A DNA stretch of 64,000 bases from Hirudinaria manillensis (Eukaryota > Annelida > Clitellata > Hirudinida > Hirudinidae): the NCBI GenBank assembly GCA_034509925.1, contig CM067532.1:7595180-7659179 (forward strand), in the 5' to 3' direction. Below the pieces are notes generated by a model. That model ran no database searches. It had not been told where the DNA came from and saw only the letters and a program-made list of their open reading frames with translations. The translations under genes were made by a program, and so were the position numbers. Below are positions 48,665 through 59,540 of this stretch, piece by piece; position 1 is the first letter of the stretch; each line of letters begins with the position of its first letter.

Positions 48665-49402
48665 TTTCAAAACTTTTATTCAGCCCGGATTACGTCCGTA
48701 AAACCATCACGCAAACAGTGAACCTCATCGCTAATTTTAGAGTCCTCAGACGGGCCCGGGAAAACCCATGGACTGTTAACAGTAGCCTAAATATAATATT
48801 ATAAATTAGATAAAGTACAATCAAATAAATGTTCTTCTCGGCCTTCTTCTTTTCCTTGCTTTCCAAGCGTTTGCTCTGAATGTTCTCCATATTCTATGGG
48901 TTTCTATCAGAGTCTTAATTGATGTCCACGTTAAGAACCGCTTAGATATGCCAAGCTTCTTCCACGAGGTCCAAGTTTCCATGGCGATTGCTCCTCTCCA
49001 ATTGATTATGTAGGCTGTGGCAATCGCCTCCATTTTGCCCCTGCCCTGATTTGGGCTGTTAGCCTTCATCCAGCGATGAATGTCCGTGGTGTTATATTTG
49101 TCTATCTTGCTTTGGTGGACTCTATCTAGGTCCACGTTATCGGACACCACGGCCACGTCACAAATTATGTAACGTTCATCGCTCCAGGCACAAAGATCGG
49201 GGATTCTGGTCCCGCTGACGGTTGGAATACGAGGCTCTCTTGTTGTTGAGTACCCCATCTGTGTCAAGACCGTCTCAAGCATCTTCGCTATACAGTCGTG
49301 CCTTGCATGGCGGGGCCCGTCGGTACTCGGACACTTTTGGATAATGTGGGCGAGAGATTCCATTTCCCCACATCTGGCTGCGCAGGCTGTGTTGAACAGT
49401 TT
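48665..49402 (-). mobile_element. RLE LINE copy 2, 5'-truncated, inserted in a (TTA)n tract
   Basis: Minus-strand fragment with pol C-terminus (48821-49402) and 3' UTR (48665-48820). The 3' UTR contains GGGTTTTCCC, then GAGGACTCTAAAATTAG and the terminal GGGCTGAATAAAAGTTTTG, the same order as in the first LINE's tail and in the units at 14.6-15.0 kb. TTA/TAA microsatellite lies at both ends (48606-48664 and 49404-49443), so the insertion split or used a TAA tract, as known for Dong-type elements. Confidence 0.85.
48821..49402 (-). pseudogene. LINE pol C-terminus: CCHC + RLE endonuclease
   Basis: The reading frame emerges from the microsatellite and shows the end of the zinc finger (ARCGEMESLAHIIQKC), then TDGPRHARHD, EPRIPTVSGTRIPDLCAW with the endonuclease PD-x12-D (second D in ICDVAVVSD), the INWRGAIAMETW block and a C-terminal THRIWRTF plus an Arg/Lys-rich end. 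It aligns over its whole length with the copy at 940-1480, but many residues differ, so these are separate subfamilies. The RT domain is absent through 5' truncation; the remaining frame has no stop. Confidence 0.85.
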
Positions 49403-49654
49403 ATTACTATTATTATTATTATCATTATTATTATTATTATTATGTTTTGAATCTGTCGATTGAAATTGATGTTCAGATGAGATGTGAAGTTTAAATCTTG
49501 CACGATTTTCCAGCATGAAAATTAGGAACATCATTGCAAGGAATTATTCCAAGCCAGGTTCATCTTTTATGCTGTTTTATGAGTTCAGATCGAAGTCGTT
49601 AAAATGAGTACTCAATGTACGTTGTCCTTTTATCGTCTGTACTGCATACGTATG

Positions 49655-49656
49655 TG

Positions 49657-49687
<31 letters not shown>

Positions 49688-49707
49688 CTGTCTGTGTGTG
49701 TGTGTAT
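49655..49707. repeat. (TG)n tract
   Basis: TG dinucleotide repeat with TTTG and TCTG interruptions. Confidence 0.92.
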
Positions 49708-49804
49708 ATACTACATGCACACGTACGTTTATTATATACTATTCATAAATTATTGTTATTATTATTATTATCATCGCTCAATTATCACTTAATAGTGGTA
49801 TTTC

Positions 49805-49913
<109 letters not shown>

Positions 49914-50338
49914 ATTATTGTTATTATTCATTATAAATGAAATTATTATCAATTATATAATTGGATTGAACCGGACAAAACCAATTGCACATTTATAAAA
50001 AGAACATTCATTTTCTTCAGCAGATTATTTATATGACGTGATGTTTGGTTTGGTCTTTTCAAAGTCATTTCGTATCGATGTTTGTTTCTTTGTCTCTTTG
50101 CGTGTTTTTGTATGTTTGTGCTTTCGTATGTCTGCTTGTTTTCTTATGTTTGGGTTTTTGTATGTTTGCCTGTTTTTGCATGTTTGTGTCATTTTAAGTT
50201 TGTGTTTTCGTTACAACGTTTGTTTACATTTCAGTTCTTCAACTCGAGAGATTTTAAAACTAGGACCGCATAATTTAAACGTAATATTGGAATTAATTAC
50301 CTTCGACCGCTGACATTTAGTCATCAGAATGTGAAGTG

Positions 50339-50342
<4 letters not shown>

Positions 50343-50378
<36 letters not shown>

Positions 50379-50535
50379 TTCATAATAATAATAACAATAA
50401 TAATAATAGTAATAATAATAATATATATTATTATATATAATATTTTTTAAATATATAATTTTTAAAGATATGCCTCTGAATATTACATAAATAAATTAAT
50501 ATTAAAGAAATAAACAAATATTGAACAAGTAAATG
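50343..50535. repeat. (AAT)n tract followed by dispersed repeat, copy B
   Basis: AAT units to about 50425, then the 50447-50535 block, which matches 42940-43026 with a TTCC/TGCC change and a small insertion (AAATATTGAACAAG). Confidence 0.85.
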
Positions 50536-50679
50536 GATAATAAGCAAACTATGCGGGTACTAATAAATATAAATATTACTTTATACATTCATATGTAATA
50601 GAGAAAGAAATGAGTGAAGAAAGATATATATTATATTATATTATATTATATTATATTATATTATATTATATTATATTAT

Positions 50680-50971
50680 TGTAATAACCCGGGGTCCTCA
50701 AACTAATTATAGAAGGTCAGGTTTATTGAAAGTTGTCAGATGGCTTGGAAGATGCACGATGCTTAATTGATTAAGTCTTGAAATCTGCTGTTCTCTAATT
50801 CTCGCTCTCTTTCCGAGATAAATCCATTTTCAAGGTACACAACCAAAGAGTCTGAATAGAACCAATTAATTCTCAAATTATATTGCCACTAAATTTAATT
50901 AATTATTAAATTAATTAATCGGCAATATAATTTTAATAATTCTTCAATTTATTGGATCTAGGGATCCAACA
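50680..50971 (-). repeat. LTR of copy 2 (3' LTR in element sense)
   Basis: 292 bp, begins TGTAATAACCCGGGG on the plus strand. It is clearly related to the copy 1 LTR but with several substitutions and short deletions. Confidence 0.93.
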
Positions 50972-52417
50972 CTGCCCCCTCCTTAAATCTGTTCGTCCCG
51001 AACAGACATCTATTCCCATTTTCATTTTTACTCTAGGAATAGGATCCAATCTTCCAACAATCTCATGGCTGCAAATACCAGATCCATTTGCTTTGTCATC
51101 TTCTGGGATTTCTGTTTCCTCCCTTTTGCTTCTGTGTCCCGCAAGTTTCAGTCGCGTAACATCGCCATTTCTATGCTCAACCTCCTGCTCCACCATGCCG
51201 CCAGATCTCAGACTCTCTACAGGATCACCTGCTCCATTTTCCTTGCTAGGCACTCCCCCGAAATCCCGAGCACTCCCTTCTGTTATTTCCAATGGAGCCG
51301 AAACATCAGCTGGTAAATCCATGGGCTGTTCTGTAGACTCTACTTGTTCCACCATCAACTTCGTGTGCTTCACTGGTAACTCAATGTCCTTCATCGGTGA
51401 CTCCTCGGGCGGTACTAATAACTTCGCAGACTCTGTCGGGAAATCCATTGGCTGTTCTGTAGACTCTACTTGTTCCACCATCAAATCCGTGCGCTCCACC
51501 GGCAACACCACGTGACTCATCAGTAACTCCTCGGGCTGCACCAACAACTCCATATGATCCACCGGCAATCCCACAGGCTCCTCCGAAAGTTCCACTTGCT
51601 CCACTAAAACCTCTTTGAGCTCTCTGGGCCCTGCTGACGACTCGACCTGATCTGGTAACTCTATGGGCTCCAACGTCGAGTTCTCTAAGTCTGCCATCAC
51701 GCACAGAGTTTCTGGAGACACGCACACACTGTGGTTGGATGTGCCTTCTAATGACTCCATCCCAATGCTGCCAGAAACGGTACTTGCAACATCAGAACTC
51801 TTCTCAGTAGAGTTTCCACCAGAAACCAAAGAGGCATCCTGACGCGGAATCGCTGTGTTTTCCAAATCGCCCCTAATAATCCTCCTAGAGTTCTCTACAA
51901 ACTTTCTCCGCCACTTACTATATTCGGACTCGAATTCAAAAGAACCAACAGGACTCTTCTCAGTAGAGTTTTCACCCGAAACCAGCGAGACATCCTGACA
52001 TGGAATCGCTGTGTTTTCCAAATCGCCCCTAATAGTCCTCCTAGAGTTCTCTACAAACTTTCTCCGCCACTTACTATATTCGGACTCGAATTCAAAAGAA
52101 CCAACAGGACTCTTCTCGGTAGAGTTTTCACCCGAAACCAGCGAGACATCCTGACATGGAATCGCTGTGTTTTTCAAATCGCCCCTAATACTCCTCCTCA
52201 ACTCATCTACGGACTTTTTCATAAAATCAAGAAATTCTTCCATTTTTTTATGGGATGGATTCTCGAATTCGTATTCCTCTGGGTCATGGCCATTCTCTGT
52301 CAGCCATGTCCCAAGTCGCTCTCGTATCTCAGCTTTCGTGCCTTTCCAATCCAGGCCACGATCTCTCAATTCTTGTCTCAATCGAGGCACGTACAATTCA
52401 TCCAAGTACTTCGGCAT
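50933..52417 (-). CDS. SAP-domain gag-like protein of LTR element, 494 aa
   Basis: Starts at ATG 52417 and stops at 50933 inside the 3' LTR, exactly as in copy 1. The SAP domain (residues about 4-40) is nearly identical to copy 1 (RERGL becomes RDRGL). After the helical KKSVDEL segment a 52-residue (156-bp) unit starting IRGDLKNTAIPCQDVSLVSG and ending SKWRRKFVENSRR occurs twice in full and a third time in part; copy 1 has one truncated unit. Further on, a second duplicated module contains LMVEQVESTEQPMD twice. No CCHC, protease or RT motif. Intact frame suggests selection or recent activity. Function inferred as for copy 1. Confidence 0.82.
   Translation of the reverse strand: MPKYLDELYVPRLRQELRDRGLDWKGTKAEIRERLGTWLTENGHDPEEYEFENPSHKKMEEFLDFMKKSVDELRRSIRGDLKNTAIPCQDVSLVSGENSTEKSPVGSFEFESEYSKWRRKFVENSRRTIRGDLENTAIPCQDVSLVSGENSTEKSPVGSFEFESEYSKWRRKFVENSRRIIRGDLENTAIPRQDASLVSGGNSTEKSSDVASTVSGSIGMESLEGTSNHSVCVSPETLCVMADLENSTLEPIELPDQVESSAGPRELKEVLVEQVELSEEPVGLPVDHMELLVQPEELLMSHVVLPVERTDLMVEQVESTEQPMDFPTESAKLLVPPEESPMKDIELPVKHTKLMVEQVESTEQPMDLPADVSAPLEITEGSARDFGGVPSKENGAGDPVESLRSGGMVEQEVEHRNGDVTRLKLAGHRSKREETEIPEDDKANGSGICSHEIVGRLDPIPRVKMKMGIDVCSGRTDLRRGQCWIPRSNKLKNY
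50972..50985 (-). promoter_or_regulatory. Polypurine tract of copy 2
   Basis: Minus-strand AAGGAGGGGGCAG abuts the 3' LTR, identical to copy 1 and again within the ORF. Confidence 0.8.
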
Positions 52418-52479
52418 CCTTCACTTTTCAATTAAACAAGCTTCTACCTTAGTTACTTTTGGACACCCTTTTAACTCTA

Positions 52480-52498
52480 AATCCAACTCCTGACACCA
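52480..52498 (-). promoter_or_regulatory. tRNA-Leu-type primer-binding site of copy 2
   Basis: Minus-strand TGGTGTCAGGAGTTGGAT after the 5' LTR, one mismatch (G to T) relative to copy 1 and to the expected tRNA-Leu end. Confidence 0.72.
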
Positions 52499-52499
52499 A

Positions 52500-52791
52500 T
52501 GTAATAACCCGGGGTCCTCAAACTAATTATAGAAGGTCAGGTTTATTGAAAGTTGTCAGATGGCTTGGAAGATGCACGATGCTTAATTGATTAAGTCTTG
52601 AAATCTGCTGTTCTCTAATTCTCGCTCTCTTTCCGAGATAAATCCATTTTCAAGGTACACAACCAAAGAGTCTGAATAGAACCAATTAATTCTCAAATTA
52701 TGTTGCCACTAAATTTAATTAATTATTAAATTAATTAATCGGCAATATAATTTTAATAATTCTTCAATTTATTGGATCTAGGGATCCAACA
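52500..52791 (-). repeat. LTR of copy 2 (5' LTR in element sense)
   Basis: 292 bp, one visible difference from 50680-50971. Confidence 0.93.
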
Positions 52792-53356
52792 TTATATTAT
52801 ATTATAATATTACATTATATTATATTATAATCATAACAATTCATTTCAAACAAATTTAAAATATTGCTTTTTGCCGTCTAAGAAATATTTAGATTTATTC
52901 CCTAAAAATACGAATAAAATTCAAAGAATGAAATTGTCTGCATGTCTGTCTTTCTTGCGTTCGTGACGTGCTGGTCCAACACGAAGAATTGCAACATCCT
53001 GGTCACTCAATTATCACTCAATTATCAGGTAATTATCACGTAATTATCACGTAATTACCAACCAGTTGTGAAGGATAATGAGTGGCCCAAACTTTTTGGA
53101 CGTAAAAATAAATTTCAATCAACGATGTCATGTTTTGCTTCAGCGGAGAAAAAAGACAAATTTATAAAATTGATGATGAAGACGACGACGACGACGTCAA
53201 GGACACCAGTCGTGACGACGATATAGAATACAATGACGATGATTGTGATGATAATGATGATTTATAGATTCACATGATCAACTTTCGATCTCGAACAATG
53301 ACTGAAATCACTTGCGCAGTCGAACTGCACATTGTACTCACGCATAATAACAATCT

Positions 53357-53357
53357 C

Positions 53358-53418
<61 letters not shown>
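53357..53418. repeat. (AAT)n microsatellite upstream of the CAP gene
   Basis: About 20 AAT units roughly 220 bp before the first coding exon. Confidence 0.93.
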
Positions 53419-53634
53419 GCAACTCGGAATTTCCACAGTTTTAAAATAATTACTCTCTAGAAGTCAAATACATAAAACCCGGGTAGTCGAAGATAATTTG
53501 TCTGCTCTTCGATCGTTAGATTTTGAAGCAAGTTTTTGTTTTGTAAAATTTTTGTAAAATTTTTGTTTTTGAAAATATTTGTTTTGAAAATCGTGAAATC
53601 CGATCAAGGTCAATCGAACAATTTCCTTCCGACG

Positions 53635-54514
53635 ATGCTAACGACTCAGCAACGCTCCAAGTTCATCGCCGATTGCTTGGAAAGAACCAACGAACATCGC
53701 TCTAGACACGGAGTTCCACCTCTGAAGTTGAACCAGAAACTGTCCTCCATCTCGCAGGCCTGGGCGGAACATCTGCTGAGAAACAACAGCCTCTCGCACA
53801 ATCCCAGAGCTCGGTATTTGGGCTCAGACCTTGGAGAAAATGTTGCTTACAACTACAAATCTTCGGGCGAAGTCAGAGGTTTGTTTTGATTTAGAGTTTT
53901 TGATTGGCACAGGCTCGTAGATTGTCAATTGACATTTGCTTTGTTCGGAAATTGTGTTCAAATCGCTAGCTAAGGTGAAAAATGTGATCGACCTGCTCAG
54001 AATGATTTCTAAATAAACGGTTACATTTGCGACAATGGGGGAATTAAGTGTTTTGTCCCATAAAAGAGCCCGATGTTTTGTGGACGATTTCTTAAAGAAA
54101 TCGAATGTTTTTCCAGAAACAAATAAAAATTAACTTTTAAATTTTTTTTTCTTATGAATCACAGGCGATGAAATGGTTGACCAATGGTATAACGAGATAT
54201 CAGATTACAATTTCAACACTCATTCCAGTCACAAGACAACAGGTATTAATGATGATGATGACGAGGATGATGATTGTTATGATAACACCCGCAGCTAATG
54301 GTGATGATGATGATCGTTACCAAATACGTATACAATACAAGTACCTTGAAAGTATTCATTGTAAATGCCCTTTGTAAAGTTTTGCACGAAGCTTAAAATA
54401 AATCACACAATAATATAAAAGGCATTCATTCGATGAGACTAAAGCGTTCATGTGACTGAATATGAATTTTTAGAATATTATCGCTATTACTATAATTATT
54501 ATAATTATTATTGC

Positions 54515-54592
<78 letters not shown>

Positions 54593-57500
54593 TATTACCA
54601 CATCTCCTTTAATTGCAACAATTTCGAGCTAATTACCGACATGTCTTTGCGCGCCAAAAAAAAAGCGGAATCGCCTACAGACGAGTCGCAAATCGTTGGA
54701 AACTCCCGGTCCTAGGGGAGAAAATAAAGCACGGCCATCCTTGTTTGCCGAGGTTTTTGTGAGACCGGGTCTTAAATTTGCCGGCGCAAGGCATCGGTGA
54801 AAAGGGAGATAATGAATTGGTGAGGGTACGGGGGCTCGGCCCGTTGCCCCACTCGTTCGTTTTGCGGGGTCTGCCGAGCAGGGTTTGGTTCTTGTTTATT
54901 GTAGACTTGTCTCTGATTCTTTTGCTCTGAAATAGATTCGTTGTGTGGTTACGGGATGCTGCGAAATGGTTTGTAATGATTTGGAATTTATGAATAAGTT
55001 GTAGAATTTATGTAGCGCTTCCTTCCGGACGATTAACCGATTTAATTGTGCATCTCCAATTAAGAGTTCAAATTTTTAAAAAAATTCCGGAAAATAATTC
55101 TTTTATTTTTTCCCAAATTATTCCAGGTCATTTCACGCAATTGGTCTGGAAGAACAGCGAGGAAGTTGGCTTTGGTTTGTCATCGTCGAATGGAGAGCAT
55201 TACCTGGTGTCCAATTATTACCCTCCTGGAAACTACGTTGGTCAGCACAAAGAAAATGTTTTCCAAGTTCAGGATGGAAGAGGCAGAACTGCATTCGGAG
55301 GTGATGACGTTGTCAACGTATTTTAATACATTTGCTGCTATCGGTATTAAGAACATCATTCATTCCTTAACTGAATGATAATAATTGATTTTATCATTTT
55401 TTGGAGTAATCAGATTCATATAGTTTCTAAATTATCTTTAATCACAAAGTAAAATTTAAAAATTAATTAAAGCAGTTCCATCAACAGGTTCCTCCCGACC
55501 TACCTCTACCCAACCCACCCAAACTATCCGATCCACCCAACCCGTTCAAACAACTCGCCTGGAAGCATTCACTCCAAAAAAAACTCCGCAAAAACAACAA
55601 AATTTCCAGGAAATCAATTGGACGTTCAGAATTGGCGGTGATAACTTCGGACCGGAAACTCGAGATCCGCCTAAAGTCGAAACCTGGAAAATCCAGGATC
55701 GTTCGAAAGATGGAATGAAGAAATACCAGCTGGAAGAAGCTGCAAATGGAAAGAATATGCCAAGAAAAAATGGAGGAGAGAAATCCACAATCGGAAGCCT
55801 CACCAACCGATTGTCTTCGAAACTCGGTTTGGAAAACAACGACAGGAAGCAAGAAATAAAATACGCTTCCACGACCGGAGGCTGGAAACCGTCCTCCACC
55901 ATCATCGTCACCGAAACCTTCACGGACGAACCAGGATCGTACACCTCGACTCGAGGTTACGTCACCAACACCGCTGGATGCTACGGAGGGACGGATGCTG
56001 GAAGAGGGGTGAGTCCGATTTTCCATTTATTGCCTTTTATCCGGCTTCCTGGAAATACCGTACGGTACAATTTTCATCTCAGATTGTGCGCACCGTCGTC
56101 AGAGAAGCGCCATCCGCTCAGGTCGTCGAACGAACGCCACAGCATTTGATTGAAACTTCCGCTCGTTTTGGAACTAATCAACAAAATCAGCAACAATTCG
56201 AAAATGAAATTCTCTCCGGTCACAACAAATACCGAAGAAGGCACCAGGTAAGCAACGCGGCTGCTGACGTTTTCAGTACCGGTAGGAAGTACTTGAGCGT
56301 TCCACAGACTGAAAGTTGACTCGGAAATGGAAGGTTTTCCCCGGACACTCAGTGGGGTGAAGAGACTTTCAGTTACGGAATGAGCAGACTCGCCATCAGA
56401 CTTGACCTCGGAAATGCATAACTCGGCGCCTGGTCCACCGACGGACACAAATCGAGTTTCGAACGCGGTGCCTCTGAAGCAGAGGAAGCCAATAACGAGT
56501 CCAGAGTTTATTTCCTGCCACGATTGTTGTCATGCTTCCAGTCATATGAGGCTCGAAATGAGTCGAGTTATGTCCTCTGATTGATCTTTCCATCGGCCTT
56601 GTTCCCTCCACAACCACGATGGATGGATGGATGGACGGTTGGCTAGATGGATAGATGAATGGATGGAGCGTGGACAGTTGTGGAAAACTTTCCTGTGAAC
56701 ATCGAATGAATGAATTTCTGGATGAGTCGGTTTGAGATATTTTTTAAAGACACAATAATGAATTTTATTCAAATAAATATTATTAATTTTATAATAATTA
56801 TTGTAGCAAAACGTTTTATTTCTTTTAACCACTTTGCAGGGTCATAGCTTTTGATGCTTTTAAATGAAGTGATAGGTGACGATGACGATGATGATGGCAA
56901 CAAATGAATATTTAAATATTATTTTATGCATAATTAGAAACTTTTCGTTAGAATAATATGTGTCGGCCATTTTGTTGATTGTTTGTTGCAACTTTAGCGG
57001 GAGCATGTTTATGTTTATGCAGAACTAATGAATTGTGAATCTGTACAACGCCTCAGAGAGAAATACAGCTTTAGGATTTTTTTATGTATTTTATTTATTT
57101 ATTTATTTAATTATTTATTATTATAAATTTATTTATTATTAGAATATTTTTAATATAATATTGAACCAGAATTCAAATAGTTGGATTTAAATATTTTATT
57201 TTGAGGAAACTATTTGTGATTAAAAATATTATAAAATTAAAAACATTTATATTATTATTTCTTTATTTTAAATATTTATGTATATATTATAAATTCATCA
57301 GCCAATATCCATGCGTGAATATCAATAATAATGGTTTTATTTACAAGTAAAACTTAATTAAAATCTTAGATAAACTCATTATAATAAACTGATTTTTAAA
57401 TTCATGCAAATTGTTAAATTACTTTTAAATTAGAATATTTAAATTATGTTCTATTTATTTTTATTTTATTTTATTTTATTATATCAGGCAGCTCCTCTTA

Positions 57501-58543
57501 CCTTGAACCCTGAATTATCGAGACTTGCTCAGAATTGGGCCAACAAAATGGCCAGAAGTGGTGACTTAAACTTCAGTGGAAATGAATATTTGGGTCAACA
57601 ATTAGGTGAAAGTTTGGCTCTCAAGTACAGTTCAGTGCCTGTCGATTATCTGGGTGAGTTCAAAGTTCAAGGTTGAGATTATTTCTCCCTCTTCGATATC
57701 TATTTTAATAATTTTGTTTCATGGGTCAGTCTACTAGCGGAAGCATGTGCTTCCTTAAGGCTGGCCCTTTGAGTTTTATTTTTTTTGCTGCTCTTTTCAG
57801 TTTTTTTGTGTTAATGAAGGAATAAACTCATAAACCTCAAAAAAAAAAAAAAAATTTTATTTCATGTTAATTTTAGATTTATGTTATTTAATGATTTGAA
57901 GAAAAATTCAAACTTATTATAAGATAAATTTTTATTAATTTCTTTTATCTTTAATATTCAAATAGGTTATCTATATTTTAAAATATTTATTATATAATAT
58001 TATTTTATTATTTAAAGGATCAGAATTAATTGAAAACTGGTACAAGGAAAAGGATAACTACAACTTTAACTATCCTAACGAAAGAACCAGTAAGTGAAAT
58101 AATAATAATAATAATAACAATCATAATTACGCATCAACAACAACAATAATAATTATTATTACAGTATTAATAATTAAATAATAATTTTAGCAATAACATA
58201 ATTTAAATAAATAATGTTCTAAAAACCTTCATAATTTATTCAGTATAAATAAAATGCATTTAAACGATTAGTCGACAGGCTACTGTCACTTAGTTCGGCG
58301 GGAAATTTATTTTCAAAATGAATGTTTGTCTTTTTTTCTGTTTTTGTTTTGTATTTTTTGTTTTTGTTTTGTTTTTCAGACCTTGACGATATTGGACATT
58401 TCACGCAAATGGTTTGGAAAGGCAGCAAAGAGATTGGAGTAGGAAAAGCTTGGTCTCAAGATAGGAAAAGGGTTTTTGTCGTCTGCAACTATTTACCGGC
58501 GGGAAATATTTTGGGGACTTTTAAGGAAAACGTGATGGCTTAA
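53635..58543 (+). CDS. Double CAP-domain (GAPR-1-like) protein, 8 exons, about 531 aa
   Basis: Exons: 53635-53878, 54165-54242, 55127-55300, 55476-56008, 56083-56247, 57488-57653, 58018-58089, 58380-58543; all introns are GT-AG and the phases agree. CAP domain 1 (residues about 3-150) has [13 protein letters not shown], the His of [34 protein letters not shown] and YYPPGN, as in Golgi-associated GAPR-1. A linker of about 220 residues, rich in Thr/Ser/Pro/Lys and including [20 protein letters not shown], leads to CAP domain 2 (about 381-531): [60 protein letters not shown]. Domain 2 lacks the first tetrad His and has GES for GEN. The start at 53635 is chosen because it opens the domain; an in-frame ATG at 53536 would add a Lys/Phe-rich repeat-derived segment. 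No clear signal peptide, so intracellular or membrane-peripheral location is likely (inferred). CAP proteins bind lipids or sterols. Two adjacent genes instead of one is possible but the 533-bp linker exon joins both in phase. Confidence 0.85.
54510..54600. repeat. (TTA)n microsatellite in CAP-gene intron 2
   Basis: About 25 ATT units with a final ACT interruption, wholly intronic. Confidence 0.93.
54640..54930. other. GC-richer island in CAP-gene intron 2
   Basis: Markedly less AT-rich than the intron around it (GGGTACGGGGGCTCGGCCCG and similar). No ORF with recognisable motif. Candidate intronic regulatory element or old insertion. Confidence 0.3.
56620..56670. repeat. Short GGAT tetranucleotide tract in CAP-gene intron 5
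   Basis: Degenerate GATGGATGGATGGACGG sequence. A GAT/GAC tract also lies at 56877-56896. Confidence 0.8.
57710..57867 (+). mobile_element. Short retroposon in CAP-gene intron 6
   Basis: A 14-bp target duplication AATTTTRTTTCATG (57710-57723 and 57854-57867, one mismatch) flanks about 130 bp starting GGTCAGTCTACTAGCGGAAG and ending AATAAACTCATAAACCTC plus an A-tract. It contains the hairpin GGAAGC-ATGT-GCTTCC. It shares CTTCCTTAAGRCTGRCCC and the 3' end with the insertion at 32463-32647 but is longer at the 5' end. Same strand as the gene. Confidence 0.85.
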
Positions 58544-58873
58544 GGGTTACAAGTACCGTGTGCTCGTGAAGGGAAAGGTTATGAAAGGTCATGGTGTGAA
58601 CTTTCAACTTTCAGATGGGCTGGAATCACCTGCATAATATAATTGTTAAATGGTATTTCAATCAGCGCTGTTATCATCATTATTATTATTAATAATGTGG
58701 TTGTTATTATTATTATTATTATTAATAGTGTTAATTTCATGCAAACTTCTAATTCCGCTTTTGAAAGCTTTGGAAATGATGTGCGTCGTTGCGCAAATCT
58801 AATGCAAGTTAACTTTCCAAGTTCTAATCACAATTTGACATCTTGCAATTCTTGGGTTTGACCGGATGAAGTT

Positions 58874-58889
58874 AATAAAGTACAATAAA
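58874..58889 (+). terminator. Candidate polyadenylation signals of the CAP gene
   Basis: Two AATAAA hexamers (58874-58879 and 58884-58889) lie about 330 bp after the stop codon. Placement only; the cleavage site is not known. Confidence 0.4.
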
Positions 58890-58899
58890 CTTCATTTAG

Positions 58900-59535
58900 A
58901 TATTCACATGGCCGCTCGGTGACTTTTGAACATTTGTTTTTCATTAATTTATGTTTATTTCGTTAAGTATTATTTTAAATTAATCTCGTTTAAAAATGTT
59001 TTTTGAAATTTATCGGTCATTAATCTCTTTTATTGTTACTCAACGATGAAGAATTATGTTGTAATAAAAATTTATTAATAATAAATTCATGTTATTATTT
59101 GTTTTAATAATTTGTAATTGAATTTTAAATGTTAAAACAACATCTTTCAGAATTTATAATTTCACATTTTAGAGTTTTTTTTACATCAAAAAATAAAAAC
59201 AATTTAAATGAAAAGTGAAATTATTCTCTCAAGAGAAGCAAATGACCGGGGAGTCTTTTTGATATTTCTGGGTGGAAAATAAAATTTTTAAGCATTTTTC
59301 TGAATAATTCATCACCTCGAACTGCAGATGGCCTCAAATTATTACTTGATTGACAAACACAGTTTTTAAAATTATAACATTATATATTATAATAAATTAT
59401 AAGGTATAATAAATGCTGCTATAGTTTTAATTTGTTATATATCCTAATATATCCTATGACGTCTCTTACTTAATAATGAACGATGTATTTCATCATCTCT
59501 GATGATTACAGATATTTGTAACAGATTATTCCTTA
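58900..59535. other. AT-rich intergenic DNA, nothing recognised
   Basis: Short A/T-rich ORFs only, between the CAP gene and the ATGG array. Confidence 0.6.
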
Positions 59536-59540
59536 AGTGG

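Larger units (their letters stand above)
50676..52795 (-). mobile_element. Non-autonomous LTR retroelement, copy 2 (SAP-ORF only)
   Basis: Complete element with 292-bp LTRs (50680-50971 and 52500-52791), TG...CA ends and TTAT flanks on both sides (50676-50679, 52792-52795). The insertion lies within a (TTATA)n microsatellite that continues on both sides, so the target duplication is not independent evidence. The LTRs differ by one substitution that I can see (ATATTGCC versus ATGTTGCC). The internal region is 1528 bp, about 300 bp longer than in copy 1 because of tandem duplications in the ORF. No pol genes. Confidence 0.93.
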
